Shown here piece by piece: positions 26,145 to 35,555 of a DNA stretch of 64,000 bases. Under the pieces are notes generated by a model. It was not told where the DNA came from. It worked only from the letters and a program-made list of their open reading frames with translations, and made no database searches. Origin of the DNA: Anaerotruncus massiliensis (ex Togo et al. 2026) (GTDB lineage: Bacteria; Bacillota; Clostridia; Oscillospirales; Ruminococcaceae); the NCBI RefSeq assembly GCF_900199635.1, contig NZ_LT962687.1, positions 182,860 through 246,859 of the forward strand, given 5' to 3'. Both the position numbers and the translations under genes were made by a program. Each line of letters begins with the position of its first letter. Position 1 is the stretch's first letter.

Positions 26145-27272
26145 ATGTTTAAGAAATTTTTGGCGGTAGTGCTTGCAATGGCAATGCTGGTTTCTCTCAG
26201 CGCATGCGCTACGAACAACGCGGCCCCCGAGTCAACGAATGAGGCGATTCCCGAGTCCGCAGCCGATTCTGCGGTCGAGCCCGCGGCCGAACCCGCCGCG
26301 GAAGGCAATGTCGGCTGGAACGGCAAGCCCGTGAAGGCCAAAGAGGATATCGTCATCGGCGTCTCCTGGAAAACGCAGCAGGAAGAGCGCTGGGTGAAGG
26401 AGCTCAACGTTATCAAGCAGGTCTGCAAGGACCAGGGCGTCGAGCTGATCTATCAGGTCGCTGAGAATGACGCGCAGAAGCAGGCCGGTCAGATCGAGAA
26501 CCTGGTCGCGCAGGGGATCGACATCCTGATCGCACAGTGCAATGAGCCCGGCGCCATCACCAACGCCATGAAGGCCGCCCACGACGAAGGCGTCCTGGTT
26601 TGCTACTACGAGCCGGTCATGGGCGACACCTACGCCGACTTCACCGGCGGCAACGACTTCTATGAGATCGGCCAGCTGATCACCAAGACGATCGGCGACA
26701 TGAACATCACCGGCAATGTTGCGTACATCTACGGCGATTCCACCGGCGGCACCGGCGTTGTGAAGTTCCAGGAAGGCATGCTCGACAGCATGAAGAACTG
26801 CGACGTGGAAGTCGTCGGCGAGCAGTGGACCACCAACTGGGATCCCGCGACCGCCATGGGCTACGCGGAGAACTGGATCGCTGAGTACGGCGACAGCCTG
26901 ACCGCGATCCTCTGCATGAACGACGGCATGGCTGGCGGCGCGATCCAGGCGCTGGAAGGCGCCGGGCTTGCGGGCAAGGTCCTCGTCTGCGGCCAGGACT
27001 GCGACCTGCTGGCCTGCCAGCGGATCGTCCAGGGCACCCAGGTCTCCACGGTTGCGAAAGCCGGCAGCGAGTATCCGCAGCTCTTCACCGAAGCCTGCAT
27101 CCAGTACTACCTCGGCGAAAAGACCGCGGCTGATTTCGGCACCGACGTGAACAGCGACGGCCAGACCATCCCGTTCATGAGCTATCCCGGCGTCGTCGTC
27201 ACCAAGGACAACATCGACGAGACGGTCATCGCGGCCGGACTCTTCACGCACGAGGAAGTTTACGGAGAGTAA
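26145..27272 (+). CDS. Sugar ABC transporter substrate-binding lipoprotein (XylF/RbsB type)
   Basis: 375 residues. The signal peptide ends in the lipobox LSACAT with lipidated Cys21, followed by a Pro/Glu/Ala-rich linker to about residue 54. The periplasmic-binding fold (class B) has VIGVSWKTQQEERWVKELN, AGQIENLVAQGIDILIAQ and LTAILCMNDGMAGGAIQALE. The arrangement is closest to D-xylose/ribose binding proteins (PBP_like_4). It captures the sugar outside the cell for the ATPase and permease encoded downstream. RBS AAAAGGAG; next gene starts 4 bases after the stop. Confidence 0.88.
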   Translation: MFKKFLAVVLAMAMLVSLSACATNNAAPESTNEAIPESAADSAVEPAAEPAAEGNVGWNGKPVKAKEDIVIGVSWKTQQEERWVKELNVIKQVCKDQGVELIYQVAENDAQKQAGQIENLVAQGIDILIAQCNEPGAITNAMKAAHDEGVLVCYYEPVMGDTYADFTGGNDFYEIGQLITKTIGDMNITGNVAYIYGDSTGGTGVVKFQEGMLDSMKNCDVEVVGEQWTTNWDPATAMGYAENWIAEYGDSLTAILCMNDGMAGGAIQALEGAGLAGKVLVCGQDCDLLACQRIVQGTQVSTVAKAGSEYPQLFTEACIQYYLGEKTAADFGTDVNSDGQTIPFMSYPGVVVTKDNIDETVIAAGLFTHEEVYGE

Positions 27273-27276
27273 CCCT

Positions 27277-28134
27277 ATGAAATTTAAGAATCTGACAAGG
27301 GACCAGTTCATCCTGTCCAACTTTCCCTACATCGACTATTCCCTGGATTATGCGCTGGATTCCCTGCAGCGGCTGGGCGCCGGCAAGCTGGAGTTCTATG
27401 GCGCGGAGCCCCATTTCTGCATGGACGACATTACCAATGCGGACATGAAGGTGCTCAAGCGCAAGCTGGATGAGCGCGGTCTGAGCGTGGTCGAGCTTAA
27501 CCCCGAAAACTGCGCCTACCCGACCAATCTCTCCTCCAAAAACCCCGCCACCCGCCTGCGCACCTTCCGGTATTTTGAAAAGGCCATCCGCACGGCCGGC
27601 GTCATCGACGCGCCCTACGTGCTGGTGTTCCCGGGCTATGCAAACATGGACGAGAGCATCGACGACGTCTGGAACATCACCGTGGATTCGATGGGCAGGC
27701 TCGCGGAGATCGCAAAGACGGAAGGCGTGACGATCACCTACGAGGCGACCACCAGGGATATCACCGTGATCACCGACCACAAGCGGATCATGAAGCTGAT
27801 CAGCGACTGCGGCTCGGACAACATGGCGGTCACCATCGACCTGATGTGCCTGGCGCAGACCAACGAATCGGTGCAGGATGTCTACGACATCTGCGGCGCG
27901 GATAAGGTCGTTAACGTCCACTACACGGACGGCGGCCTGCTTCCCTCCGGGGCGTGGGAGCACCGGATCCCGGGCGAGGGCGAGCTGGATCTGGACGCCA
28001 TGCTCAAGACGTTCGACGACAACCGCTACAAAGGGTACTTCGGAAACGAAGTCATGTGGACCACGGACCCGGCGGTCACCACGCCGGAACTCATCTGCGG
28101 CAAGCTGCAGAAGTGGTGGGACCAGCACTTTTAA
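27277..28134 (+). CDS. Sugar-phosphate isomerase/epimerase-type TIM barrel protein
   Basis: 285 residues of the xylose-isomerase-like TIM barrel family (AP_endonuc_2). Metal ligands of this fold are visible: Glu156 (TYEATTRD), Asp188 (TIDLMC), His215 (NVHYTDGG) and Glu258 (FGNEVMW). Related enzymes epimerise or isomerise sugars, keto-sugars or inosose. It is inserted between the binding protein and ATPase genes, so it is likely the first step on the imported sugar. Exact reaction unknown. Confidence 0.8.
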   Translation: MKFKNLTRDQFILSNFPYIDYSLDYALDSLQRLGAGKLEFYGAEPHFCMDDITNADMKVLKRKLDERGLSVVELNPENCAYPTNLSSKNPATRLRTFRYFEKAIRTAGVIDAPYVLVFPGYANMDESIDDVWNITVDSMGRLAEIAKTEGVTITYEATTRDITVITDHKRIMKLISDCGSDNMAVTIDLMCLAQTNESVQDVYDICGADKVVNVHYTDGGLLPSGAWEHRIPGEGELDLDAMLKTFDDNRYKGYFGNEVMWTTDPAVTTPELICGKLQKWWDQHF

Positions 28135-28172
28135 AACGGCAGCATTTCGCACGAATCACTGAACCGCAAGAA

Positions 28173-28210
28173 TTGTGGGGCTCCGCTCTTTTGCGGGTGG
28201 AGCCCCACAA
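28173..28210 (+). promoter_or_regulatory. Intercistronic stem-loop in the ABC operon
   Basis: 12-bp stem TTGTGGGGCTCC/GGAGCCCCACAA with a 14-base loop and no T run. It lies just before the ATPase ribosome site. It may protect the upstream binding-protein mRNA or lower ATPase expression. Confidence 0.6.
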
Positions 28211-28243
28211 ATCATCATGAAAGGAAGGGAGGGGCGCACATAT

Positions 28244-29770
28244 ATGGAAGATTATGTCCTGCAGATGAATCACATCACAAAACTGTTCCCTGGAGTCAAG
28301 GCCCTGGACGACGTTACGTTTGACGTCCGGCGCGGGGAAGTCCATGCACTTGTAGGCGAAAATGGCGCAGGTAAGTCAACCCTTATGAAGGTCCTGAGCG
28401 GTGAGTATACCGATTATTCAGGCGAACTCATTCTGAATGGAGAAAAAGTCAGCTTCAAAGGCATCAAAGAGAGTGAAGCGGCCGGCATCGCAATCATCCA
28501 CCAGGAGCTCGGCCTGATCCAAACCTTAACTGTATGTGAAAATATTTTTTTGGGAGATGAGGTCTGCCAGAGCGGTCTCATCGACTGGGATTTCGAATAT
28601 GACAGGGCAAAGGAACTGCTCGACGAGCTGAAACTGAAGGTGAACCCCAAGACGAGGGTCGGAAATCTGGGCATCGGGCAGCAGCAGCTTGTGGAGATCG
28701 CCAAGGCGCTCAACAAAAACTGCAAAATCCTCATCCTTGACGAGCCGACGGCGCCGCTGCCGGAGGACGACTCCGAAAACCTCCTGGAGCTGGTCCGCGG
28801 CCTGCGGGATAAGGGGATGAGCATCATCTTCATCTCCCACAAGCTCGGCGAGGTCCTGAGCATCGCCGATACGGTCACAATCCTGCGCGACGGCCAGACG
28901 GTGGAAACCAGGCCGGCGAAGGAATATTCCCAGGACACGCTGATCAGCGGCATGGTCGGCCGCGAGCTCAAGACCCTTTTCGAGCCGCGCAGCTGCCCGA
29001 TCGGGGAGGTGGCGCTGAAGGTTTCCGACTGGTCGGTATTCGACGGCATCAACAACAAATGGATCGTCCGGGACATCAACCTCGAGGTCCGCGAGGGCGA
29101 AGTCATCGGCCTGGCGGGAATGATCGGCGCGGGACGCACCGAGCTGGGGATGAGCATCTTCGGCGCGCTCGATGACGCCATCACCGGAAAGCTCGAATAC
29201 AGGGGCAGGCAGAGGCAGCGCTTCAAGAATTCCAACGAGGCGATCAAGGCCGGCGTGTTCTATTCCTCGGAGGACCGCAAGCGCTACGGGCTTGTCCTGA
29301 CCTCGGACATCGCCTATAACGCTTCGCTCTCCAGTCTTGACAAGTACATCAACAACGGCCTTTTCATCAACCGCGACAAAGAGTACGGCAAAGTGAAAGA
29401 GATGGTCAAAAAGCTGCGGATCAAGACGCCGTCCATTCTCCAGAGGGCGGGCAACCTCTCGGGCGGAAACCAGCAGAAGGTCTGCCTGGCCAAGGCCCTC
29501 ATGACGGAGCCGAAGGTCCTGATTCTGGACGAGGCGACCAGGGGCATCGACATCGGCGCCAAGACGGAGATCTACCAGCTGATCAACCAGATGGCGGCCC
29601 AGGGGATCGCGGTCATCATGATCTCCTCCGAGCTGCCGGAGATCCTCGGGATAAGCGACCGCATCTACGTCATGCGGGAGGGCAGGATCAGCGCAGAATT
29701 TGATAATTCGGCGAGAAATATCACTCAGGAAGATGTGGCTTTGGCTGCAACGGGAGGCGTTACGACATGA
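28244..29770 (+). CDS. Sugar ABC transporter ATP-binding protein (XylG/RbsA type)
   Basis: 508 residues with two fused ABC domains. The first has Walker A GENGAGKST (38-46), signature LGIGQQQLVEIAKAL and Walker B LILDEPTAPLP. The second lacks a canonical Walker A (GLAGMIGAGRTELGMSIFG), as usual in this family, but has LSGGNQQKVCLAKAL and LILDEATRGIDIGAK, in which Pro after DE is replaced by Ala. It powers import with the adjacent permease. ATG at 28244 was chosen; 28217 is an in-frame alternative. It overlaps the permease start by four bases (ATGA). Confidence 0.9.
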   Translation: MEDYVLQMNHITKLFPGVKALDDVTFDVRRGEVHALVGENGAGKSTLMKVLSGEYTDYSGELILNGEKVSFKGIKESEAAGIAIIHQELGLIQTLTVCENIFLGDEVCQSGLIDWDFEYDRAKELLDELKLKVNPKTRVGNLGIGQQQLVEIAKALNKNCKILILDEPTAPLPEDDSENLLELVRGLRDKGMSIIFISHKLGEVLSIADTVTILRDGQTVETRPAKEYSQDTLISGMVGRELKTLFEPRSCPIGEVALKVSDWSVFDGINNKWIVRDINLEVREGEVIGLAGMIGAGRTELGMSIFGALDDAITGKLEYRGRQRQRFKNSNEAIKAGVFYSSEDRKRYGLVLTSDIAYNASLSSLDKYINNGLFINRDKEYGKVKEMVKKLRIKTPSILQRAGNLSGGNQQKVCLAKALMTEPKVLILDEATRGIDIGAKTEIYQLINQMAAQGIAVIMISSELPEILGISDRIYVMREGRISAEFDNSARNITQEDVALAATGGVTT

Positions 29771-30951
29771 CGAAAACCAAGAAAAAAGTCGACTTGTTTG
29801 CCCTGTTTTACCAGAACAGCCTGGTTCTGGAGGCAATCGTTATCTTCGGGCTCTTTCAGATCTTTACGGGCGGCATGTTCTTGACTGTCCGCAACCTGTC
29901 GAACCTTCTGATGCAGGGTGCGACATGCTCGATCATCGCCATCACCATGTGCCTGGTCATCATCACGGGCAACGCGGACCTTTCCGCGGGCCGTTACCTC
30001 GGCATGCTCGCGATGGTCGCGGCGCTGATCCAGGTCAACTACGGCTCGGTGCCGTCGATCGTGGTGGTCCTGATCGTCTTTGCGATCGCGATCATCACCG
30101 GCCTGTGGCACGGCTTCTGGGTCGGCTACATGAAGCTGCCGGCGTTCATCATCACCCTGGCCACCCAGCTGGTCTTCCTCGGGATCAACCAGTATATCAG
30201 CGACGGGCGCATGGTCGGCCCGGTCAAGGGGATCATCGCGGAGATGGGCAACGGCTACATGCCCTCGATCAGCGGGACGCACAATGACACCACGCTGATT
30301 CTGGGCGCCCTGATCATCATCGCCTACATCGCCTTTACGGTGGCGAAGGAAAAGAAGAGCATCAAGCAGGGCCTCAGCGAGAAAAACTGGATGAAGCTCG
30401 TTCCCAAGATGGCGCTCATCGCGATCCTCGCGGCGGTCGTCACGGTCATCCTCTACAGCTACAAGGGCTTTGCCTATGCGATGATCATCCTGTTTGTGCT
30501 GACGATCATCGTTTCGTACGTCAGCAACAACACCAAGTTCGGCCGGTACGTCTACGCGATCGGCGGCAACAAGGACGCGGCGGCCCTCTCCGGCATCAAC
30601 GTCTCCAAGGAGCTCTTAAAGCTCTATGTCCTCCATGCGGTCGTGGTTGCGACGGCGGCCCTCGTATATGTGGGGCGTTTGAGCGCGGCGACCACCGCGG
30701 GCGGCAATGGGTATGAGTTCACCGCCATCACGGGCTGCGTGGTCGGCGGCACCGCAATCACGGGCGGACGCGGCACCGTGGCCGGCGCCGTCGCCGGCAC
30801 GCTGATCATGGCGGCGCTCGACAACGGCATGAGCCTGATGAACCTTGACCCGGCGTTCCAGTACATTGTCCGCGGCGGCGTTCTGCTGTTTGCAATCGCC
30901 CTCGACGCCTATGCAAGCAACAGGAAGGCCAGGACCGTTCAGGCAGTTTAA
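29767..30951 (+). CDS. Sugar ABC transporter permease (XylH/RbsC type)
   Basis: 394 residues with about 10 helices (BPD_transp_2 family). Characteristic segments are VIITGNADLSAGRYLGML (AraH/XylH type D-x-S-x-G), TKFGRYVYAIGGNKDAAALS near the cytoplasmic coupling loop, and GGTAITGGRGTVAGAVAGTL. It forms the membrane channel with the RbsA-type ATPase, likely as a homodimer. At 394 residues it is nearer to XylH than to RbsC. Translation is coupled to the ATPase gene. Confidence 0.9.
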   Translation: MTKTKKKVDLFALFYQNSLVLEAIVIFGLFQIFTGGMFLTVRNLSNLLMQGATCSIIAITMCLVIITGNADLSAGRYLGMLAMVAALIQVNYGSVPSIVVVLIVFAIAIITGLWHGFWVGYMKLPAFIITLATQLVFLGINQYISDGRMVGPVKGIIAEMGNGYMPSISGTHNDTTLILGALIIIAYIAFTVAKEKKSIKQGLSEKNWMKLVPKMALIAILAAVVTVILYSYKGFAYAMIILFVLTIIVSYVSNNTKFGRYVYAIGGNKDAAALSGINVSKELLKLYVLHAVVVATAALVYVGRLSAATTAGGNGYEFTAITGCVVGGTAITGGRGTVAGAVAGTLIMAALDNGMSLMNLDPAFQYIVRGGVLLFAIALDAYASNRKARTVQAV

Positions 30952-30971
30952 TCGTACAGGAGAGATATGAT

Positions 30972-32087
30972 ATGCAAAACAGTAAGATTCGGGATATCAA
31001 AGTGCATCTTGTATCCAAGCCGATTTCAGGCGGCTTTGCGGATGCGACAAGAAAGGTCGAGACCGTCGGCTTCACAATCGTCCGCATTACGACGGACGAC
31101 GGAATCGAGGGCTTTGGCGTAACCTACCACGAGGTCGGCGGCGAGGCCACCAAGCTGATGATCGAAAAGAACATCAAGCCCAAGCTGATCGGCAGGGACC
31201 CGTTTGAGACGGAGGTCATCTGGAACGAACTCGTAGCCTACCTCCGCGGCGTGGGCCGCAAAGGCCTGATGTTCTGCGCCCTCTCGGCGATCGACATCGC
31301 GCTGTGGGACCTCAAGGGCAAGATCCTCAACATGCCTCTTTATAAGATGTTCGGCGGCACCGAGACCAAAATTCCCGTTTACGGGAGCGGCGGGTGGACC
31401 TCCTACTCGGACGAGGAGCTCGTGGAAGAGATGGTCAATCTGGTCAAGGCCGACGGATACTCGAAGATCAAATTCAAAGTCGGCGTGGAAGGCGGGCACA
31501 ACACCAACCGCGACCTGGAGCGGGTCCGCAAGGTGCGCGAGGCCGTGGGGCCGGAGATCGGCATCATGCTGGACGCGAACAACTGCTGGGACGCGGCGAC
31601 GGGCGCGCGGTTCGCCAACCGGGTCAAGGACTACGACGTCATGTTCCTCGAGGAGCCGGTCTTTGCCGACGACATCCCGGGCCTCATCAAATTTAAGAAC
31701 TCCACCGACCTCCCGCTCGCGACCGGCGAGCAGGAATATACCAAGTATGGGGCGAGGGACCTGCTCGTCAACGGCTGCGCGGACATCGTGCAGCTGGACG
31801 GGACCCGCGCGGGCGGATTTACCGAGATGCTGAAAATCGGCGCGCTCACCCAGGCGTTCAACGTGAAGTTCGCCCCGCACGCGATGGAAAACATCCACAT
31901 CCACCTGGTCAGCGCGTTCGGCAACGCGCCCTTCCTCGAGAGGCTCAAGCTGTTCGAGGGGATCACGGCCGACACCTATCTCGACGCGCCGAAGCCGGAC
32001 CACGGCTTCATGACGATTCCCGACCTTCCGGGTCTGGGCCTGAAGCTCAACATGGACTTCATCAACGAGTATGATGAGAAAATCTGA
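30972..32087 (+). CDS. Enolase-superfamily sugar-acid dehydratase, mandelate racemase subgroup
   Basis: 371 residues. The full MR-subgroup active site is visible: KxK as Lys167 and Lys169 (YSKIKFKVG), metal ligands Asp201, Glu227 and Glu253 (MLDANNCW, FLEEP, ATGEQE), and a His303-Asp276 dyad (FAPHAMENIHIH, VQLDGTRAGG). Such enzymes dehydrate aldonic or uronic acids to 2-keto-3-deoxy acids. The product would suit the DapA-type aldolase at 34563. The exact acid (for example galactonate, gluconate or arabinonate) cannot be told. Last gene of the ABC operon. Confidence 0.85.
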   Translation: MQNSKIRDIKVHLVSKPISGGFADATRKVETVGFTIVRITTDDGIEGFGVTYHEVGGEATKLMIEKNIKPKLIGRDPFETEVIWNELVAYLRGVGRKGLMFCALSAIDIALWDLKGKILNMPLYKMFGGTETKIPVYGSGGWTSYSDEELVEEMVNLVKADGYSKIKFKVGVEGGHNTNRDLERVRKVREAVGPEIGIMLDANNCWDAATGARFANRVKDYDVMFLEEPVFADDIPGLIKFKNSTDLPLATGEQEYTKYGARDLLVNGCADIVQLDGTRAGGFTEMLKIGALTQAFNVKFAPHAMENIHIHLVSAFGNAPFLERLKLFEGITADTYLDAPKPDHGFMTIPDLPGLGLKLNMDFINEYDEKI

Positions 32088-32141
32088 CGCCTGATTGCAA
32101 AATCGGGCGCGCACAAAATAGCCGGTCCTCCCGCAGGGCGG

Positions 32142-32186
32142 AAAAACGCACCGATGGCGACGGCCCGAGCCGTCGTCATCGGTGCG
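32142..32186 (-). terminator. Terminator of the ROK gene
   Basis: 17-bp stem (32148-32164 with 32169-32185, one G.T pair) with loop CCGA. On the minus strand it is followed by TTTTT (32146-32142). Confidence 0.7.
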
Positions 32187-32317
32187 GCGGGAAAAGTTCC
32201 GGCGTTTCAAGCGGCGGGGGATTCCGGTTGCGGAATCACGGTCCCGGTGTTGCGGTGACGTTGTCAATGAAATGTTTCGGTATTTCACTTGACAGCGTCA
32301 TCTCTCTTCCGGGGCGG

Positions 32318-33322
32318 TCAATGGTAGGGGTTGTTTAACGCGATCCGGAAGAGCCCGTTCTGGTAGTACTGGTTATAGTTGGATACATACAGCAGCTCGG
32401 GCAGGTGCTGCTCCGGGATAAAGTGCTTGCAGCGGTCGAGGATCGGCCCGCACATGTCCGCGCTGAGGTTTTCCCCCGTGAGGACGCAGGTCTCGGGGTT
32501 CAGGATGGCGCAGTAGGAGCTGACCACCTGCGCGGTGCTTTTGACGATGGATTCCGGCCCCTGGTTCACGAGGTCGTAGATGTTGCCGTCCTGGTAGGGC
32601 AGGAAGACCACCTCCCCCGCAAAATTGCTCTTGCCGAGATAGATCTTGCCGTCGATGATGATCCCGGAGCCGGGGCCGCTGCCCTCAAAGAAGGAGACGA
32701 CGACGAGCGCGGTGGGGGCGTGGCCATGCTCCCGTCTGGCGTCGTAAAGGCCGTAGGCGATGGCGTTCATGTTGTTTTCCATGAGAAACTCGCAGGGAAA
32801 CCGCTCGCTGAGCTTCCCGGTCAGGTCGCAGCCGTTCAGGCCCGTCATGGTGCAGGAGTGGATGTGGTTGTTGTCGTAATAGCCGGGGATTCCGATGCTG
32901 ACCTTTTTGATGCCGGGGTCCTTTTCGAGCAGAGAGCCGAGCAGCTCCTCGAAGCTTTCGTAGGTCACGTCCTCCAGCCACACCTGGTTCTGCTCGACCG
33001 AGTTGCCGAGCAGGTCGAACACCGAATAGAACAGGTAGCGCTGGCTCCCGGCGGACGAGGGGAAGACGCAGCAGATGTGGGCGTAATCCCGGTTGTATGC
33101 GTATTTGGCGGCGGGGCGGCCGATCGTCGAGGAGACGTTGCCGATGGCCACGATCTCCCCGGCCTCGCAGAGCATGTTGAGGATGCTGTTCGTGGTGGCG
33201 ATGCTGAGCCCCGTGGCCTGGGCGACGGAATGCTTCGTGAACTCCACGGAGCTGTGGATGACGTCGCGGACCAGGGCGATGTTGTGCTCCTTCACCTGAT
33301 TGACGGTACTGACTTTACTCAT
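32318..33322 (-). CDS. ROK-family transcriptional repressor
   Basis: 334 residues. N-terminal winged helix-turn-helix (about 10-70: FTKHSVAQATGLSIATTNSI and STIGRPAAKYAYN), then a ROK sugar-kinase-like domain (SIGIPGYYDN, LMENNMNAIAYG, GSGPGSGIIIDGKIYLG). The Cys-rich zinc motif (CxCGxxGCxE) normal for ROK repressors and kinases is absent, with FAGEVVFLPYQDG in its place, so kinase activity is unlikely. It is divergent from the dehydrogenase gene at 33457. A TTATTAT/ATAATAA palindrome sits in its own promoter. Probably senses a sugar of the island. Confidence 0.85.
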   Translation of the reverse strand: MSKVSTVNQVKEHNIALVRDVIHSSVEFTKHSVAQATGLSIATTNSILNMLCEAGEIVAIGNVSSTIGRPAAKYAYNRDYAHICCVFPSSAGSQRYLFYSVFDLLGNSVEQNQVWLEDVTYESFEELLGSLLEKDPGIKKVSIGIPGYYDNNHIHSCTMTGLNGCDLTGKLSERFPCEFLMENNMNAIAYGLYDARREHGHAPTALVVVSFFEGSGPGSGIIIDGKIYLGKSNFAGEVVFLPYQDGNIYDLVNQGPESIVKSTAQVVSSYCAILNPETCVLTGENLSADMCGPILDRCKHFIPEQHLPELLYVSNYNQYYQNGLFRIALNNPYH

Positions 33323-33351
33323 ATCATTCACCTTCGCGATTATTCTAGATA

Positions 33352-33382
33352 TTATTATAAGACAAAATAATAAGTATTGCAA
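33352..33382 (-). promoter_or_regulatory. ROK gene promoter with overlapping inverted repeat
   Basis: Minus strand TTGCAA (33382-33377), 17-base spacer, TATAAT (33359-33354). TTATTAT-N8-ATAATAA (33352-33373) covers the -10 and spacer, a good site for autoregulation by a ROK protein. Confidence 0.65.
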
Positions 33383-33456
33383 GAGAAACCGACCAGGAAA
33401 ACAAACTGTTAATGCAGTTTCGTCATAAGTCCCAGGAAGACATAGGAGGTAAAGAA

Positions 33457-34548
33457 ATGAAAGCAGTTGCAAAAACAGCGTACGGACCGTTCCATCTGGA
33501 GTACACGGACGTCCCCAACCCGGTGTGCGGCGACAACGACATCGTCCTCAAGGTGAAGGCGGCGGGCATCTGCGGCTCGGATATGCCGCTCCTGTACGGC
33601 CCGGATGAGGCGAAATACAAAAACTACACCTACCCGATGGTCATCGGGCATGAATTCGCGGGCGAGGTCTATGAGGTGGGCAGGAACGTCACCGGCTGGA
33701 AGGTCGGCGACCGGGTGGTTTCGGACAACACCGGCTACGTGTGCGGCCACTGCCCGGCCTGCGAGACGGGCAATTTCCTGCTCTGCCCCGAGCGCAAGGG
33801 CATCGGCGGCGACATGGACGGCGGCATGGCCGAGTACGTGCGGATTCCGGGGGTCGTCCTCCAGCGGGACCCCGCCAGCATCCGCCGGATTCCCGACAAC
33901 ATGCCGTTTGAGCACGCGGCGGTCATGGACCCCATCTGCAACGCGTACAAAGCCATCGTACAGGAGGCGAAGGTCCTTCCGGGCGACAACGTGGTGATCT
34001 ACGGCAACGGCCCGCTGGGGCTGTTCAGCGTGCTGATCGCCCGGCTGATCAACGCGGCGCGGATCATCGTGATCGGCACCAGAAGGAGCGCCCCCACGAG
34101 GAACCCGATCTGCGAGGAGCTGGGCGCCACCGACATCCTGATGGCGGACGACCCGGATGTCGTCAGGAAGGTGAAGGAGATCTGTGGGGAAGACGGGGTC
34201 GCGGCCGTGATCAACTGCGCGTCGCGTTCCGCCAACATCCTGCCGGAGGCGGTGCGGATGCTGCGTCCGGGCGGCGCGTTCATCATGGTGGGCTACACCC
34301 GGACGGCGGTCTCCTATGAGGAGGACCCCGCGGACCTGATGGGCCACAAGGGCGTCACCTTCATCGGGCACATGGGCTATGACCACACCTCCTGGCGGAA
34401 CACGCTGGCCCTCTACCGCGAAGGGCGGATCAACATGGACCCGATCGTGACCCACAAGCTGCCGCTCTCCAAATGGAGGGAGGGCTTTGAGATGTTCACC
34501 AACCGGGAGGCGGCGAAGGTCGTCCTGGTTCCTGAGCTGGACCAGTAA
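33457..34548 (+). CDS. Zinc-dependent medium-chain dehydrogenase (polyol/threonine DH type)
   Basis: 363 residues. Catalytic zinc site Cys39 (GICGSD) and His65-Glu66 (IGHEFAG). Structural zinc cysteines C96, C99, C102, C110. NAD-binding VVIYGNGPLGLFSVLIAR. It would oxidise a sugar or polyol hydroxyl to a ketone with NAD(P)+. Start ATG follows ATAGGAGG. It is first gene of a tightly packed plus-strand operon running to 40031. Confidence 0.87.
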   Translation: MKAVAKTAYGPFHLEYTDVPNPVCGDNDIVLKVKAAGICGSDMPLLYGPDEAKYKNYTYPMVIGHEFAGEVYEVGRNVTGWKVGDRVVSDNTGYVCGHCPACETGNFLLCPERKGIGGDMDGGMAEYVRIPGVVLQRDPASIRRIPDNMPFEHAAVMDPICNAYKAIVQEAKVLPGDNVVIYGNGPLGLFSVLIARLINAARIIVIGTRRSAPTRNPICEELGATDILMADDPDVVRKVKEICGEDGVAAVINCASRSANILPEAVRMLRPGGAFIMVGYTRTAVSYEEDPADLMGHKGVTFIGHMGYDHTSWRNTLALYREGRINMDPIVTHKLPLSKWREGFEMFTNREAAKVVLVPELDQ

Positions 34549-34562
34549 AAGGGAACGGAATG

Positions 34563-35450
34563 ATGAAACAGTTTGAAGGAATCTATCCGGCGATCATCAC
34601 CCCGATCGATGAAAATGAGGAGATCAATGAAAAGGCCCTGGCGCAGGTGATCGAAAAGACCATTGGGCAGGGGGTGTCGGGCTTCTACGTCAGCGGCAGC
34701 ACCGGCGAATCCTTCCTATTGCGGGATGAGCAGCGGGTGCAGCTGATCAAAGCCGTCTGCGCGATCGTGGACGGAAGGTGCGACGTCATTGCGAACATCG
34801 GGACCTTCTCGACCCGTGCCAGCATCAAGATGGCGAACGCGGCGGCGGAATGCGGCGTAACGGCGATCTCCGCGGTCCCGCCCTTTTATTTCTCCTACTC
34901 CAAGCGGGAGATCGTGCAGTACTATTTTGACATCGCGGAGGCCTCCGGTATGCCGGTGATCCTCTACAACATCCCCAAAATGAGCGGCGTCTCCTTCGGG
35001 ACGGAGGAATTGGTCGAGCTGCTCGCGCACGACGGGATCGTCGGCGTCAAGCAGACGACCATGGACCTCATGCAGACGGAGGCGCTGGTAAGGACCTGCC
35101 GGGACAAGGCCGTGTTCAACGGGCATGACGAAATCCTGCTTCCGGCGCTTTCTGTCGGCGTCAGGGCGTCGATCGGCAGCACCTTCTCGATCATGGCCGA
35201 CGTGTTCGTCCAGCTGAAAAAGGCGTTTGACGCGGGGGACATGGAGCGGGCGAGGTACCTTCAGGGCAAGGGCAACGGGATGATCAGGACCCTTCTCGAA
35301 ATCGGGATCTTCCCCGCCATCAAGGGCGTGCTCAAGCTCCAGGGGATCGACTGCGGCAACTGCATCAAGCCGTTCCAGCCGCTGAGGCCCGAAGACTATC
35401 AAAAACTCGAGAAGGCGCTCGTGGATCTGTACGACGGGGGGATCGCCTGA
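34563..35450 (+). CDS. DapA/NanA-family class I aldolase (2-keto-3-deoxy-sugar-acid aldolase-like)
   Basis: 295 residues. The Schiff-base Lys163 (VGVKQTT), Tyr135 (YNIP) and the carboxylate-binding GSTGE loop (45-49) are present. The family includes dihydrodipicolinate synthase, N-acetylneuraminate lyase and KDG aldolases. In this catabolic setting, next to a sugar-acid dehydratase and aldehyde dehydrogenases, cleavage of a 2-keto-3-deoxy acid to pyruvate plus an aldehyde is more likely than lysine synthesis (inference). ATG at 34560 or 34563. Confidence 0.83.
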   Translation: MKQFEGIYPAIITPIDENEEINEKALAQVIEKTIGQGVSGFYVSGSTGESFLLRDEQRVQLIKAVCAIVDGRCDVIANIGTFSTRASIKMANAAAECGVTAISAVPPFYFSYSKREIVQYYFDIAEASGMPVILYNIPKMSGVSFGTEELVELLAHDGIVGVKQTTMDLMQTEALVRTCRDKAVFNGHDEILLPALSVGVRASIGSTFSIMADVFVQLKKAFDAGDMERARYLQGKGNGMIRTLLEIGIFPAIKGVLKLQGIDCGNCIKPFQPLRPEDYQKLEKALVDLYDGGIA

Positions 35451-35471
35451 CCCGAAGCCCCCGCAGCACCG

Positions 35472-35510
35472 GCCGGCCCGGAGCAGCCCGTCAACGGCTG
35501 CCGGGCCGGC
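35472..35510 (+). promoter_or_regulatory. Intercistronic hairpin before the aldo-keto reductase gene
   Basis: GCCGGCCCGG (35472-35481) pairs with CCGGGCCGGC (35501-35510), with an inner CAGCC/GGCTG stem. No T run, so it is probably a processing or stabilising structure, not a terminator. Confidence 0.5.
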
Positions 35511-35555
35511 TGGCAGCGCTTTCGATGATGAATTCGTATCGATAGGAGCCGCAAA

